A stretch of DNA of 64,000 nucleotides from assembly GCA_050951095.1 (NCBI GenBank), contig JBMNIQ010000006.1, positions 62,001-126,000 on the forward strand, read 5' to 3'. This document shows positions 34,429 to 43,665 of the stretch, one piece after another. The stretch comes from UMGS1519 sp050951095 (GTDB taxonomy: Bacteria > Actinomycetota > Coriobacteriia > Coriobacteriales > Eggerthellaceae). The first letter of the stretch is position 1, and each line of letters opens with the position of its first letter. The notes beneath the pieces were generated by a model. The model was not told the DNA's origin, ran no database searches, and saw nothing but the letters and a program-made list of their open reading frames with translations. Made by a program: the position numbers and the translations under genes.

Positions 34429-35759
34429 TCGGCATTCGCCTCCGCAGGCGGCACGAATGACTTGTCCTTGCGCTTCTTGCGCGGCGTGCTGGTACCGGAA
34501 TCGTTCCCGGCCAGCTTGCGCTCCAAGTTGCCGACCACCTTTGCCAACGGGAGCGTGATGACCAGGTAGAAGCAAGCGGCCACGATGTACGGCGTGATGG
34601 AGCCGGTGTTCGCCACGATGGTCTTCGCGTACATGACCACTTCCATGACGCCGACGGCAGCCAACATGGACGTGTCCTTGTACAGCAGGATGAACTCGTT
34701 CGTCATGGTGGGAATGATGCGACGCACCGTCTGCGGGATGATGACGTACATCATGGTCTGCGCCGCATTCATGCCCAGCGACCGCGAAGCCTCGAACTGG
34801 CCCTTCGGGATGGACTGGATGCCGGCGCGGATGATCTCGCATTGGTACGCGCACGAGTTCATGGAAAGCACGATGACGCCCAGCGGGAACGAGGCGATAT
34901 CGATGCCGGCAAGCGGCAGGCCGAAGAACGCGATGTAGATCTGCAAGAACAGCGGTGTTCCGCGAACTACGTTCACGTAAACGCTGGCAATGCCGCGGAG
35001 AACGGCGATCTTCGACATGCGCATCAATGCCAGCAGCAAGCCCAGCGGAATAGCCAGCGGGAAGGACACCGCAACGATGGCAAGGGCCATGAAGAAGCCG
35101 TTCAGCACCACCGGGAAGCTGGTCACCAGGATGGTGGGATCGAAGAACAGATGCAGGAACCTATTCGAGTTCCACGCCTGCACCCAACCCTGCTGGGCCA
35201 GGTTGTCCGAGAGCTGCTGAGCCGGGTCGATGGCCGTTACCTTGATGGAGGGAATGCCGTCGATGTTGCTCGTCTGCCCGTCGGCCAGCGTGTACGTGCC
35301 GGTAATGTTCATGTCGCCGCCCGAAGCCGGGAAGAACACGCCGTACACCTCGACGCGGATATAGGAGTTCTTGGGCGCCGCGTTCGCGAAATCCAGATTC
35401 AGCGTCTGGCCATTTGCCGTGGCCGTGGCGTTCACAGTGTTCCTGGTCATGCGGTCGGCGCCTGTCAGGGCCGTGACGCGAGTCTCATCGGTGCTGAAAG
35501 TGGTGCCGTCCGGGAACGTGAGGGACATGCCCTTCACCTGTTCGGCCGAAGTGGCCTGCACTTCCAACGTAACGCGCGTTTCAGTGCCGCCGAGAATATC
35601 GCTGCTGTTGTTGTCGGCATTCGATCGGGCGGTGCACTTCTGCACCTCCAAGCCGGATGCTGCGGTGGGCATGGTGGCCACAAGGCCGCCGACGATCAGC
35701 AGGCATGCCAGGAAAAGGTCGAGTGCGCGGGGTATGACGCTTTTGAATTTCGTTTGCAT
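34425..35759 (-). CDS. Amino acid ABC transporter permease with a large N-terminal extracytoplasmic domain
   Basis: The C-terminal about 220 residues are a standard polar amino acid permease (GlnP/HisM type): five to six membrane helices, with the EAA loop read as EASRSLGMNAAQTMMYVIIPQTVRRIIP. The first about 210 residues are unusual. A single N-terminal hydrophobic helix (LDLFLACLLIVGGLVATMP) precedes a 170-residue Thr/Asn/Gly-rich segment with alternating hydrophobic residues, likely beta-rich and outside the cell. Normal permeases of this type are about 220 residues; this is 444. ATG 35759. Co-transcribed with the binding protein and ATPase. Confidence 0.9.
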   Translation of the reverse strand: MQTKFKSVIPRALDLFLACLLIVGGLVATMPTAASGLEVQKCTARSNADNNSSDILGGTETRVTLEVQATSAEQVKGMSLTFPDGTTFSTDETRVTALTGADRMTRNTVNATATANGQTLNLDFANAAPKNSYIRVEVYGVFFPASGGDMNITGTYTLADGQTSNIDGIPSIKVTAIDPAQQLSDNLAQQGWVQAWNSNRFLHLFFDPTILVTSFPVVLNGFFMALAIVAVSFPLAIPLGLLLALMRMSKIAVLRGIASVYVNVVRGTPLFLQIYIAFFGLPLAGIDIASFPLGVIVLSMNSCAYQCEIIRAGIQSIPKGQFEASRSLGMNAAQTMMYVIIPQTVRRIIPTMTNEFILLYKDTSMLAAVGVMEVVMYAKTIVANTGSITPYIVAACFYLVITLPLAKVVGNLERKLAGNDSGTSTPRKKRKDKSFVPPAEANAE

Positions 35760-35790
35760 TATCCCAGTTCGTTCCTTATCTAACGCAGAG

Positions 35791-35822
35791 TCCCCCTTCC
35801 CGCGATTTTACGGGAAGGGGGA
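35791..35822 (-). terminator. Intercistronic hairpin between binding protein and permease genes
   Basis: Stem TCCCCCTTCCCG/CGGGAAGGGGGA with a short loop, between the binding-protein stop (35869) and permease start (35759). Such hairpins after binding-protein genes commonly give partial termination or protect the upstream mRNA, raising binding-protein levels. Confidence 0.6.
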
Positions 35823-35868
35823 TGTTGTCCGGCCCCGCTAGCTGCGGAAGCCGTTTTTTCATCTCAGG

Positions 35869-36690
35869 CTAGCCGAAGTACTTCTGGACCAGCTTGTCGA
35901 TGGTGCCATCGTCCTTGAGCTCCTGGATGGCGGTGTTGAGCGCCTTCGTCAGCTCGGGGTTGTCCTTCGACACGACCATGGCGTATTCCTCGCCGGTGGC
36001 ATCGGCCTTGATGACCTGGGCATCCTTGTAGGAGCTCTTCACCATCTTGACGGCGACTGCATTGTTGATGCACACCGCATCGGCCTTGCCGGCCTGCATG
36101 GCAGCGAAGCAGTCTGTGGCGTTGCCGTAGGAGGAGACCTTCGCCTTCGGGTAGTTCTCCTTGGCGTAATCCTCGCCGGTAGAACCGCTCTGGGCGGCGA
36201 TGACCATGCCGGACTTGTTCAGCTGCTTGTCGACGTTCTTCTTCGTCAGCTTGCCGTTCTTCATGGCAACGACCGCCTGGTCGTCCGTGTAATAGGAGTC
36301 GGTGAAGTCGATCTGCTTCGCGCGCTCGGGGTCAACGGAGAAGCCGGAGACGCCCACATCGCACTGGCCGCCGGCGGCAACCGCCGGGATGATGCCGTCG
36401 AACTGGATGGTGGTGGGCTCGAACTTCAGACCGAGCTTCTTAGCCACGTCCTTGGCCAGCTCCATATCGAAGCCGACATACTCGCCCTTCTCCAGGCTCT
36501 CGAACGGCGGATAGTCGGGAGACGTGCCAACCGTCAGGGTGCCGTCCTTCACCAGCGTGTAGCTGCCGTCGGATGACGAAGACTCGCTGCTTGCCGACGA
36601 GCTGTCGGAGCTCGACGAGCAGCCGGCCAGGGCCAAGGCGGCGACGAACGCACCGCAGATGACCGCAAGAAGCCATTTCTTAGATTTCAT
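35869..36690 (-). CDS. Amino acid ABC transporter substrate-binding lipoprotein
   Basis: Extracellular solute-binding protein, family 3 (polar amino acids). The 273-residue protein has a lipoprotein signal peptide with lipobox LALAGC (Cys23). A Ser/Asp-rich linker follows, then the SBP3 fold: LTVGTSPDYPPFESL, GFDMELAKDVAKKLG, DVGVSGFSVDPERAKQIDFTD and GKADAVCINNAVA. The ATG at 36690 follows AGAGGGGA. It is first in the operon with permease and ATPase. A TATAAT-like -10 (complement of 36729-36734) lies upstream. Ligand cannot be told from sequence alone. Confidence 0.94.
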   Translation of the reverse strand: MKSKKWLLAVICGAFVAALALAGCSSSSDSSSASSESSSSDGSYTLVKDGTLTVGTSPDYPPFESLEKGEYVGFDMELAKDVAKKLGLKFEPTTIQFDGIIPAVAAGGQCDVGVSGFSVDPERAKQIDFTDSYYTDDQAVVAMKNGKLTKKNVDKQLNKSGMVIAAQSGSTGEDYAKENYPKAKVSSYGNATDCFAAMQAGKADAVCINNAVAVKMVKSSYKDAQVIKADATGEEYAMVVSKDNPELTKALNTAIQELKDDGTIDKLVQKYFG

Positions 36691-36881
36691 GAAAAAATCC
36701 CCTCTCTGCCAATAATTTGAGCGGGGTAATTATATACGCGCCTTTATGCATTTTCTATACAAAATTGTGTTACGCGTTCGTTTCGTGCGTGTCGAATTCG
36801 CAAACGGGGCATTTTCGGAAAATATCCAACGCCGATCCGCCTCGCGCTCATGGCCTTGCAGGGTGAATATGCGTTGCCCGA

Positions 36882-37085
36882 TCAGGCATCGGGTCGATCG
36901 TGGTAGCTTTTCGTCACACAGCTCATCCGATGTTTGCATCGGCGGCAATCGCCGCAATGGTAACGCGCCTTTCCCGTCTGGCTATCGAACTGCGCGATAC
37001 CCCATGCCATTTCGACAGGCGCACCGCACTTCAGGCAATAACGTGCCCTGTCCCGCAGTTCGCGCCCGCACGACTTGCAATACAT
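36882..37085 (-). CDS. Small zinc-ribbon protein
   Basis: The 67-residue protein has two cysteine clusters: CKSCGRELRDRARYCLKCG near the N-terminus, a typical zinc-ribbon opening, and CGDCRRCKHRMSC near the C-terminus. No function recognised. It is adjacent to tRNA-Arg on the opposite strand and not clearly in an operon. Confidence that it is a real gene rests on the cysteine spacing. Confidence 0.65.
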   Translation of the reverse strand: MYCKSCGRELRDRARYCLKCGAPVEMAWGIAQFDSQTGKARYHCGDCRRCKHRMSCVTKSYHDRPDA

Positions 37086-37210
37086 CGAAATCGACTCTCC
37101 TGCCCCTTGTCCGCTATATGACGAAACAGTTTACCCAAAATGCAGGGAATTACGTTAGAATTTGTTCCGCATGCAGGAGCGAAGATGCCCTGCAGCATCG
37201 TTTCAGGTTT

Positions 37211-37287
37211 GCGCCCGTAGCCCAATTGGATAGAGCATCGGACTTCTAATCCGGCGGTTCTGGGTTCGAGTCCCAGCGGGCGCGCCA
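37211..37287 (+). tRNA. tRNA-Arg (UCU anticodon)
   Basis: Plus-strand cloverleaf: acceptor GCGCCCG/CGGGCGC, D-arm TAGCCCAATTGGATAGAGCA, anticodon loop CTTCTAA giving UCU, T-arm CTGGGTTCGAGTCCCAG, CCA end. 77 nt. Confidence 0.96.
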
Positions 37288-37432
37288 CTTATATTCCCAG
37301 TTCAAACGGCACTTTTGTGCGGTTCGTCATGTTTCATAAAATGGCAAAAATGAGGTTTGACACACACTTTGGCAGACACTTCGCGTTTCCCAATCCGCTA
37401 AGCTATGCGGTTTACGCACCCATGAACGCTAT

Positions 37433-38074
37433 TCAACTGCGGCGAATTCGGCCGCCCGTGCCGTCGAACGTCCGCTCCAACGGCGGCCCGTACACCAGGT
37501 TCGGCGCCGTCTGCTGCGAAGAGGGCAGATCGTCGCCGTCGGCACGGCTTCCGTGACGGGCCCGCAGCTGCGCGATATCACCGAATTCCAGGCAGCGCAT
37601 CGGGCAGGCGGCAACGCACGCCGGCCCTTCGGGAATAGCATGGCAGCAGTCGCACTTCATAGCATGGCGCTTCGAGAGACGTGTCTTCACGCCCTCCCGC
37701 TGCCGCTCATTCTCCCCGCGTGCAACGACGGTCACCGCATCGTAGGGACAGGCAGCCGCGCATTTCCCGCACCCGATACATCGGTCATCCCGTATAGACA
37801 CGGCACCCGTCTCTTCGTCCTTGAACAGGGCCTTCCGCGGGCATACGGGTATGCATGCCGGTTGCGCGCAGTGGTTGCACGACATGCTGACAGAATGCGC
37901 CGATATCCCCACCGGCACGGGAATGCCGTGGACATATGCCCATCCCCCGCACTCGAATGTGCGGACCGTGCGAAGCGACACCCCCACCGGCAGATCGTGC
38001 ACGTCTTTGCATGCGGCGACGCACGTCTCGCAACCCACGCACCGGGAGGCATCGAACCAGAATCCGACCTGCAT
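37433..38074 (-). CDS. Four-cluster ferredoxin subunit (DmsB-like) of a molybdopterin oxidoreductase
   Basis: Electron-transfer subunit. The 213-residue protein has four Cys-rich cluster motifs: CVGCETCVAACKD near the N-terminus, CNHCAQPACIPVCP, CIGCGKCAAACP and CDCCHAIPEGPACVAACP. This is the arrangement in DmsB/PhsB/NrfC proteins. The ATG at 38074 overlaps the upstream catalytic-subunit stop, so the two are coupled. No membrane anchor (DmsC/NrfD) gene follows; tRNA-Arg is next. Probably cytoplasmic or relying on a distant anchor. Confidence 0.92.
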   Translation of the reverse strand: MQVGFWFDASRCVGCETCVAACKDVHDLPVGVSLRTVRTFECGGWAYVHGIPVPVGISAHSVSMSCNHCAQPACIPVCPRKALFKDEETGAVSIRDDRCIGCGKCAAACPYDAVTVVARGENERQREGVKTRLSKRHAMKCDCCHAIPEGPACVAACPMRCLEFGDIAQLRARHGSRADGDDLPSSQQTAPNLVYGPPLERTFDGTGGRIRRS

Positions 38075-40671
38075 CAGTCCACCTTCTTTCCCGAAGCGGC
38101 GGGTACCATCGTCAGCGAGCGGAGCTGGCTGCCCTCCTGCGCGAAACGGCGCGGGCGCCGCTCGTCGGCCAGCGGACAGGCGCCCGTCCACGGCTCCACG
38201 CGGATGCGCGACGTATTCCACGTGCTCTGCCCTTCGCCGGAAAGCTGCGAACCCTGCACGGTGTTCGCGCACCCGGCATAGTCGATGCCGTCCTCGTCGG
38301 AAAGGTCGGCCCACGCGCCCTGGGCGATAACGGCAACGCCCGGCATAACCAAGTTCGTAACGCGCACCCGGCGCACGATACGTCCGCACCGGCTGGTAAC
38401 CAGCGCCGTTTCCCCATCCGCCACGTGCGAAGAATCCGCATCCAGGGGATTCAGCAGGATGTCGTTCGGGAACAGCTCGTTCAGATCCTCCACGTTATAG
38501 AACGTCGAATGCGCCCTGCCCAGCGTATGGATGCTGATAGCCTGCAGCGGGTAATGCAAAGCTGCCTGCGCGTCTTCGAAACCATCGCGCGCCGGAACGT
38601 AATGCGCAACGGGCGCGATATCCGAGAAGCCGAATTCCCGGTAACGCTCCACCAGCGACGGGCAGCAGATCTCGAAGCGGCCCGAAGCCGTTGGCACGGG
38701 ATGCGCCTGCGGATCGGCGCGGAACGCCGCGTACGGCACATGCTCGAACGCATCTCCCGGATGGCGCCTCACCTGGGCAGAGCCTTTCTCCAGAAACTGC
38801 CGGACCGGTATGCGCCCCGGGTGGGGGCTCCCCTCCACGCCCAGCGCCTCCAGGTCTTCGCGCGTGACTTCCACCAGCGGCTCGAATGCGTATCCCGGGC
38901 CATGTTCGTCCGCAGCAGGCCGCCGGCAGGCTTCCGGCTGCTCATCGCACACGATGCGCGCACCGGAAAGCTCGTTGAACCCGATCTGCCGCAGGGAAAC
39001 GGCGGGCAGCTTGTCCGCAACGCCCCAGCGCTTCGCAAGCTGCTGCTCTATCCAGAGATCGTCGCGCGCGTCGCCGGGCGGGTCAACGGTCTTGCGCCCC
39101 ACCAGGCACGCTTCGCGGTTCATCTGGGTGACAAACGTGAAATCGCGTTCGTAGGGAGATACGGCAGGCAGCACGATGTCGGAATACAGGCAGTCGTTGT
39201 TCATCCACACATCGCTGGCAACGGCGAACTCCACGCTCCGATAGGCCGCCACGGCCTTCGCGAAGTCGGGGTCTTGGTTCATGCGATGGCCGACGCCGAT
39301 CTTCCAGATCATCCGAATATCTATCGGCTGCACGCCATGGACGAAATCGTGGTAGCGCCCGTTCAGCACCGCATCCCACATCTCGCTCATGCAGATGCCG
39401 TAATAGCGTTCGGAATCGTACCTGCCCTGCGCAAGCAGCCCGCCGCCCCGCGGCAGTGCGCATAGCGGGTTCTCGGGAAACAACACGCCCATCGGTCCCG
39501 ATTCCACCAACGCCGGTCCGCCGAAGGCCATGTTGCCGCCGCTTCCCCCGGCGGAGACCTCGGCGCCGGGAATACCCACGTTTCCCGTCATCCAGCCCAC
39601 GGTATAGAACGCCTGCGCGAACGTGTACCCGTTATCCGTGCGCGCCGGGGCCTGGCTCGCCCGCAGCGCAAGGGGCTTTTCATGGCTCATGTCATATGCC
39701 AGGCGGCAGATGGTTTCGGGAAGAACGCCGCAGATGCGCGAAGCCCAGCGGGCGGATTTCGCCTCCCCGTCATATGTGCCCAGGACGTAATCTTTGAAAT
39801 TGTCCTGCGGCCGCGCGCCGCGGGGCATATGACCTGCGTCGAACCCGACGCAATAGCGGTCCAGGAACGCCTGGTCCTGCCATCCGTGAACGATCATCTC
39901 GTGGGCAATCCCCAACAGGAGCGCCGTGTCCGTGCCCGGTCGCACCGGTATCCACTCGTCTGCCAGCGCCTGCATTGTGGGATTGCACCAAGGGTCGATG
40001 AAGATAAGCCGGGCGCCGGCCTCCTTCGCCTGAAGATAGTGGTACGACGGATTGCCGGCCGAAGACCACGAGGGATTCTGCCCCCACATCACGATGAGCT
40101 TAGCCTTGCGGAGCGCGAAACGGTCGGCGAAATCGAGCCTACCCAGGTTGTAGGACCCCTTCATCATATTCCCGACCAGCGGGAAAGCACCCTGCGACGC
40201 CTGCCCCCACGTGGTGGTGCAGCCGCCGTAGGCATTTAGCGCCGCGCCGCAGTACAGGCCGTCCCCCACGGGCCGCATCTCGTAATTCGTTGCCAGGATG
40301 CTCTTCGATCCGTAGGATTCCTTGATGCGCGTTACCTCGGAAGCCACCGTATCGAGCGCCTCGTCCCAGGAGATGCGCACCCATTCGTCGCGCCCGCGCA
40401 GCTGCCCGTTCGCATCCGTCCCCCCGGGATGCCAATGCTTGCGCCTCAGCGGGTATTCCAGCCGATCGCGCCCGGTCATGGCCTTGCGCAGCATACGACC
40501 GCGCGGGCATCCGCGCTGCTGGGGATAGTCGGGCGTGTCGGCATGAGAATCATCCGTCTTCTGGCGAACGACCTTCCCGTCTACGACGAGCGAGCGGTTC
40601 ACGCAACGGCCGCCGCAGCCGAAATAGCAGGCGCTCGTCACCCATTTTCCCTGATCTGGCATCGTGGACAC
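38074..40671 (-). CDS. Molybdopterin oxidoreductase, DMSO-reductase family catalytic subunit
   Basis: About 865 residues. The N-terminal cluster motif is Cys15-x3-Cys19-x3-Cys23 with Cys55. Molybdopterin-binding segments include WGQNPSWSSAGNPSYHYLQ, IDPWCNPTMQALADEWIPVRPGTD, and the C-terminal molydopterin-dinucleotide-binding domain ending in WADLSDEDGIDYAG and TWNTSRIRVEPW. No twin-arginine signal is visible, so a cytoplasmic location is inferred. GTG at 40671 is chosen because GAGAAGGGG lies seven bases upstream; an ATG nine bases later is the alternative. Substrate unknown (N- or S-oxides or organic acceptors are typical). Coupled to the ferredoxin subunit; divergent from galE. Confidence 0.9.
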   Translation of the reverse strand: MSTMPDQGKWVTSACYFGCGGRCVNRSLVVDGKVVRQKTDDSHADTPDYPQQRGCPRGRMLRKAMTGRDRLEYPLRRKHWHPGGTDANGQLRGRDEWVRISWDEALDTVASEVTRIKESYGSKSILATNYEMRPVGDGLYCGAALNAYGGCTTTWGQASQGAFPLVGNMMKGSYNLGRLDFADRFALRKAKLIVMWGQNPSWSSAGNPSYHYLQAKEAGARLIFIDPWCNPTMQALADEWIPVRPGTDTALLLGIAHEMIVHGWQDQAFLDRYCVGFDAGHMPRGARPQDNFKDYVLGTYDGEAKSARWASRICGVLPETICRLAYDMSHEKPLALRASQAPARTDNGYTFAQAFYTVGWMTGNVGIPGAEVSAGGSGGNMAFGGPALVESGPMGVLFPENPLCALPRGGGLLAQGRYDSERYYGICMSEMWDAVLNGRYHDFVHGVQPIDIRMIWKIGVGHRMNQDPDFAKAVAAYRSVEFAVASDVWMNNDCLYSDIVLPAVSPYERDFTFVTQMNREACLVGRKTVDPPGDARDDLWIEQQLAKRWGVADKLPAVSLRQIGFNELSGARIVCDEQPEACRRPAADEHGPGYAFEPLVEVTREDLEALGVEGSPHPGRIPVRQFLEKGSAQVRRHPGDAFEHVPYAAFRADPQAHPVPTASGRFEICCPSLVERYREFGFSDIAPVAHYVPARDGFEDAQAALHYPLQAISIHTLGRAHSTFYNVEDLNELFPNDILLNPLDADSSHVADGETALVTSRCGRIVRRVRVTNLVMPGVAVIAQGAWADLSDEDGIDYAGCANTVQGSQLSGEGQSTWNTSRIRVEPWTGACPLADERRPRRFAQEGSQLRSLTMVPAASGKKVD

Positions 40672-40817
40672 GGCTCGCCCCTTCTCCCCGTTTTTGCCTA
40701 GAGTACCGCAACAAGGGCGTGATTGTCCCATGCGTGCTATCCTTCAGGGAATACGGAACCGGCGATACGCACCGCACTGCATCGCACCGGCATTCATCCA
40801 TCTATCGAAGGGACACC

Positions 40818-41948
40818 ATGTCGAACAAGAGCTTGGCAAAAGCACCCGAGAATCTGACCGTCCTGGTAACCGGCGGCGCCGGCTTCATCGGCAGCCATAC
40901 GGCCGTCGAGCTGCTTCAAGGCGGCTATAACGTTGTCATCGTCGACGATCTGAGCAATTCGAACGAGAAGGCCGTCGACCGCATCCGCACCATCGTGGGG
41001 CCCGACGCAGCGGACCGCCTGACGTTCTACCGCGACAATGTATTGGACCGGCAGGCGATGGAGCGCGTGTTCTCCGAGAACGACGTGGACGTCATGATTC
41101 ACTTCGCCGGATTCAAGGCGGTCGGGGAAAGCGTGCAGAAGCCGCTGGAATACTACCGCAACAATATCGGCGGCACGCTGGTGCTGTGCGACGTGGCCCG
41201 CAACCACGGTTGCAAGAACATCGTTTTCAGCAGCAGCGCCACGGTATACGGCGACTCCGAAGACGTGCCGTTCGACGAGAACCAGCCGCTCGGCGAGACG
41301 ACGAACCCCTACGGCACCTCGAAGGCCATGCAGGAGCGGATTCTGACGGACCTCTACCACGGCGATGACGAATGGAACATCGTGCTGCTGCGCTACTTCA
41401 ACCCCATCGGCGCACATCCGAGCGGGCTCATCGGCGAAGACCCGAAGGGAATCCCGAACAACCTGGTGCCGTACGTGGCGCAGGTTGCCTCGGGGAAGCT
41501 GAAGGAGCTGGGCGTCTTCGGCGACGACTACCCCACGCCGGACGGAACGGGCATGCGCGACTACATCCATGTGGTTGACCTGGCGCGCGGACATGTGAAG
41601 GCGCTGGAATGGATGGGCGGCAAGATTGGGACCGGCACGGCAACGGACCGCGCCAGCATCCCGGGAACTCCCGACCCCGACGGCACGCGCCGCGGCGTGG
41701 GCACGTTCAACCTGGGCACCGGCAAAGCATCCAGCGTGCTGGATGTGCTGCACGCGTTCGAGCGCGCGTGCGGGCGCACGCTTCCCTACGCCATAAAGCC
41801 GCGTCGCGCGGGAGATATCGCCGTCTGCTATGCGTCCGCGGAAAAGGCGCGCAAGGAACTGGAATGGACGGCCGAATACGACCTGGACGACATGTGCCGC
41901 GACAGCTGGCATTGGCAGAGCCAGAACCCGAACGGCTATCAGGCGTAA
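40818..41948 (+). CDS. galE: UDP-glucose 4-epimerase
   Basis: Interconverts UDP-glucose and UDP-galactose; SDR family with bound NAD. The 376-residue protein has VLVTGGAGFIGSHTAVELL, the VVIVDDLSNSNEKA segment, the catalytic Ser/Tyr region FSSSATVYGD and NPYGTSKAMQE (YxxxK), RYFNPIGAHPSGLIGEDP and GTGMRDYIHVVDLARGH. It is longer than the typical 338 residues because of an insertion around residues 275-300 before FNLGTGKASSVLDVL. ATG 40818 follows GAAGGGA. It has its own terminator and is probably monocistronic. A 146-base divergent region separates it from the molybdo-enzyme gene. Confidence 0.95.
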   Translation: MSNKSLAKAPENLTVLVTGGAGFIGSHTAVELLQGGYNVVIVDDLSNSNEKAVDRIRTIVGPDAADRLTFYRDNVLDRQAMERVFSENDVDVMIHFAGFKAVGESVQKPLEYYRNNIGGTLVLCDVARNHGCKNIVFSSSATVYGDSEDVPFDENQPLGETTNPYGTSKAMQERILTDLYHGDDEWNIVLLRYFNPIGAHPSGLIGEDPKGIPNNLVPYVAQVASGKLKELGVFGDDYPTPDGTGMRDYIHVVDLARGHVKALEWMGGKIGTGTATDRASIPGTPDPDGTRRGVGTFNLGTGKASSVLDVLHAFERACGRTLPYAIKPRRAGDIAVCYASAEKARKELEWTAEYDLDDMCRDSWHWQSQNPNGYQA

Positions 41949-41984
41949 TCGTACCGTCCGGACCCGATAGCTCCCTCGGACAGA

Positions 41985-42019
41985 AACGACCGGCCGCAAA
42001 GATGCGGCCGGTCGTTCTT
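41985..42019 (+). terminator. Terminator of galE
   Basis: Perfect stem AACGACCGGCCGCA/TGCGGCCGGTCGTT followed by CTTCTTAT on the plus strand. Probably bidirectional, also ending the SixA-CHAD gene (minus strand reads GTTTCTG after the stem). Confidence 0.88.
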
Positions 42020-42046
42020 CTTATATACAGGAAGTGCGCACGAGCA

Positions 42047-43447
42047 TTACGCCCGGGCAAGCTCCATCTTCGCAATCAGGCGATTCTCGCGCTCCACCAA
42101 CTGGGAATTGAGCGCCACCATCTGATACGTGGCTTCGCCGTAGAGCTTCGCCGTATCCCAATGCGCAAGGATCGTCCGCATCGTACGGACGTTGCACAGC
42201 TCCTTGATGTCCTCGTACGAATCCAGCAATGCCTTCGGAAGATACGTAGGCGATTCGTCCGACAGCTTCAGGAGGTCGTCCCCGATGGACACGATGCGCT
42301 CGATATCGAAGCGCAAGCGCCTGACAGCCTTACGGTCGCCGAAATACACGGCGTGCCATTCTTCGACCAGGGCCTCGGAAAGATCCCGATACCGTGCCTG
42401 GATCATCTCGGACGGCAGCCCGCCCTCTTCGATGCGCCTGCGCCACTTCAGGTCATGCGCCTTCTCGACAAAGGAATCGAAGCTCTTCATCTCCTTCTTC
42501 GAGCGGAAGATGCCGTACATGCGCTCCCATGCCTCGCCGCGCACTTTGCACGCGTGTTCGTAGAGCGTCGGCTGCGGATCGGGCGCCGTAAGCTGCTCGT
42601 CAAGCGACAACGGCCGGTCTTCCTGCCGGTTCAGGCCGCTTCCCAGGTTGTTGATGAGCCGCGAATGCGCAGCGTACCGGCGCGAGGCGATCTCGCGGCA
42701 CAGCACGTCGTAGGAATGCAGGCGGCTCATCTCCACCAGGCGGTCGTCCAGATAGCTGATGACCTCCACCACCCGATGCTCCCGCGCAAACGGGCGCACG
42801 AATGACAGGAACGCACGCAGACGGGCCGCCTTCTCCAGCGCGTCGTTAAGCATCTGCGTCTCGCCGTTTGAGGAGAACGCCGCCAGAGATGCCGCCGAAT
42901 ATTCGTCCGATGCCTGGGCGATAGCGTCCGAAAGGCGTTGGAGCACCTTCCAGCGGTGCCAGTCCGGCCCTTTCACGAACCAGAGCAGCTCGCCCGAAAG
43001 ATCCGACACCTTCGGCTCCTTGTTCTCCTCGATGCCGGACAGCGCAATAGCGGCCGCCGTGCCCTTCTCGAACGGGACGCGATAGCCCAGAAGACGCGCG
43101 GCCGTGTCTTCGATCATCGGATTGTGGCCGACGGCGATAACCGTTTCGCCGGATGATTCCAGCAAGTCGCGCAAGAATTCCTTCGCATCCGAACGGGCAA
43201 GGGAATAATGTCCCTCGATGCAGCCGTCGCCTATGACCTGGGAAACCACTTCGGCCGTCTGGAACGCCCGCGTATACGGACTCGTCCATATATGGACATC
43301 CGAATCCTCCAGCAATGCGAACGTCTTAGGATAGGTCGCCTTGATGGCACGAAGCCCCGCCGGCGTAAGCGGACGGGATGCATCCTCGCCACCGTTCTGC
43401 GCCGAAGCAGATTTGCCGTGGCGCACAAGTACCACAGTTCTTACCAA
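42047..43447 (-). CDS. SixA-type phosphohistidine phosphatase fused to a CHAD-like domain
   Basis: Residues about 1-150 form a histidine phosphatase domain with VVLVRHGKSASA, GLRAIKAT, WTSPYTRAFQTAEV and VIAVGHNPMIEDTAARLLG, as in SixA. The remaining about 300 residues are all-helical and rich in Arg/Lys/Glu, with pairs of RLR/RR motifs (RLRAFLSFVRPF, RRLRFDIERI), consistent with the CHAD fold, which is linked to polyphosphate binding. The TTG at 43447 is chosen because GGGGAG precedes it and homology starts at VLVRHG; a TTG at 43501 would add an unlikely leader. Function of the fusion is inferred. Confidence 0.8.
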   Translation of the reverse strand: MVRTVVLVRHGKSASAQNGGEDASRPLTPAGLRAIKATYPKTFALLEDSDVHIWTSPYTRAFQTAEVVSQVIGDGCIEGHYSLARSDAKEFLRDLLESSGETVIAVGHNPMIEDTAARLLGYRVPFEKGTAAAIALSGIEENKEPKVSDLSGELLWFVKGPDWHRWKVLQRLSDAIAQASDEYSAASLAAFSSNGETQMLNDALEKAARLRAFLSFVRPFAREHRVVEVISYLDDRLVEMSRLHSYDVLCREIASRRYAAHSRLINNLGSGLNRQEDRPLSLDEQLTAPDPQPTLYEHACKVRGEAWERMYGIFRSKKEMKSFDSFVEKAHDLKWRRRIEEGGLPSEMIQARYRDLSEALVEEWHAVYFGDRKAVRRLRFDIERIVSIGDDLLKLSDESPTYLPKALLDSYEDIKELCNVRTMRTILAHWDTAKLYGEATYQMVALNSQLVERENRLIAKMELARA

Positions 43448-43665
43448 AGTTTTCCACTCCCCTGTATGCGCCTTTACCTCAGAGACGCCGCCATGATGCA
43501 ATTAAAATAACGATGGTTCGAATAATATCAGACGCCTGGTTGTCGTTATCTATTTCCATAAATTGTAAAAAAACAGTTACTCCTGTGTATTCGGCCCAAT
43601 TTACGATTTCAAAGCTGTTATATCGCTAGGATATTGTCGTTCTTCAAGAGGGAAAGGGACTAGAT

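Noticed and set aside
31588..34569. Nearly 1000-codon plus-strand open frame opposite the M13 peptidase and transporter ATPase
   Set aside because: Antisense shadow of two well-supported genes; composition is Arg/His/Ala-rich with no motif.
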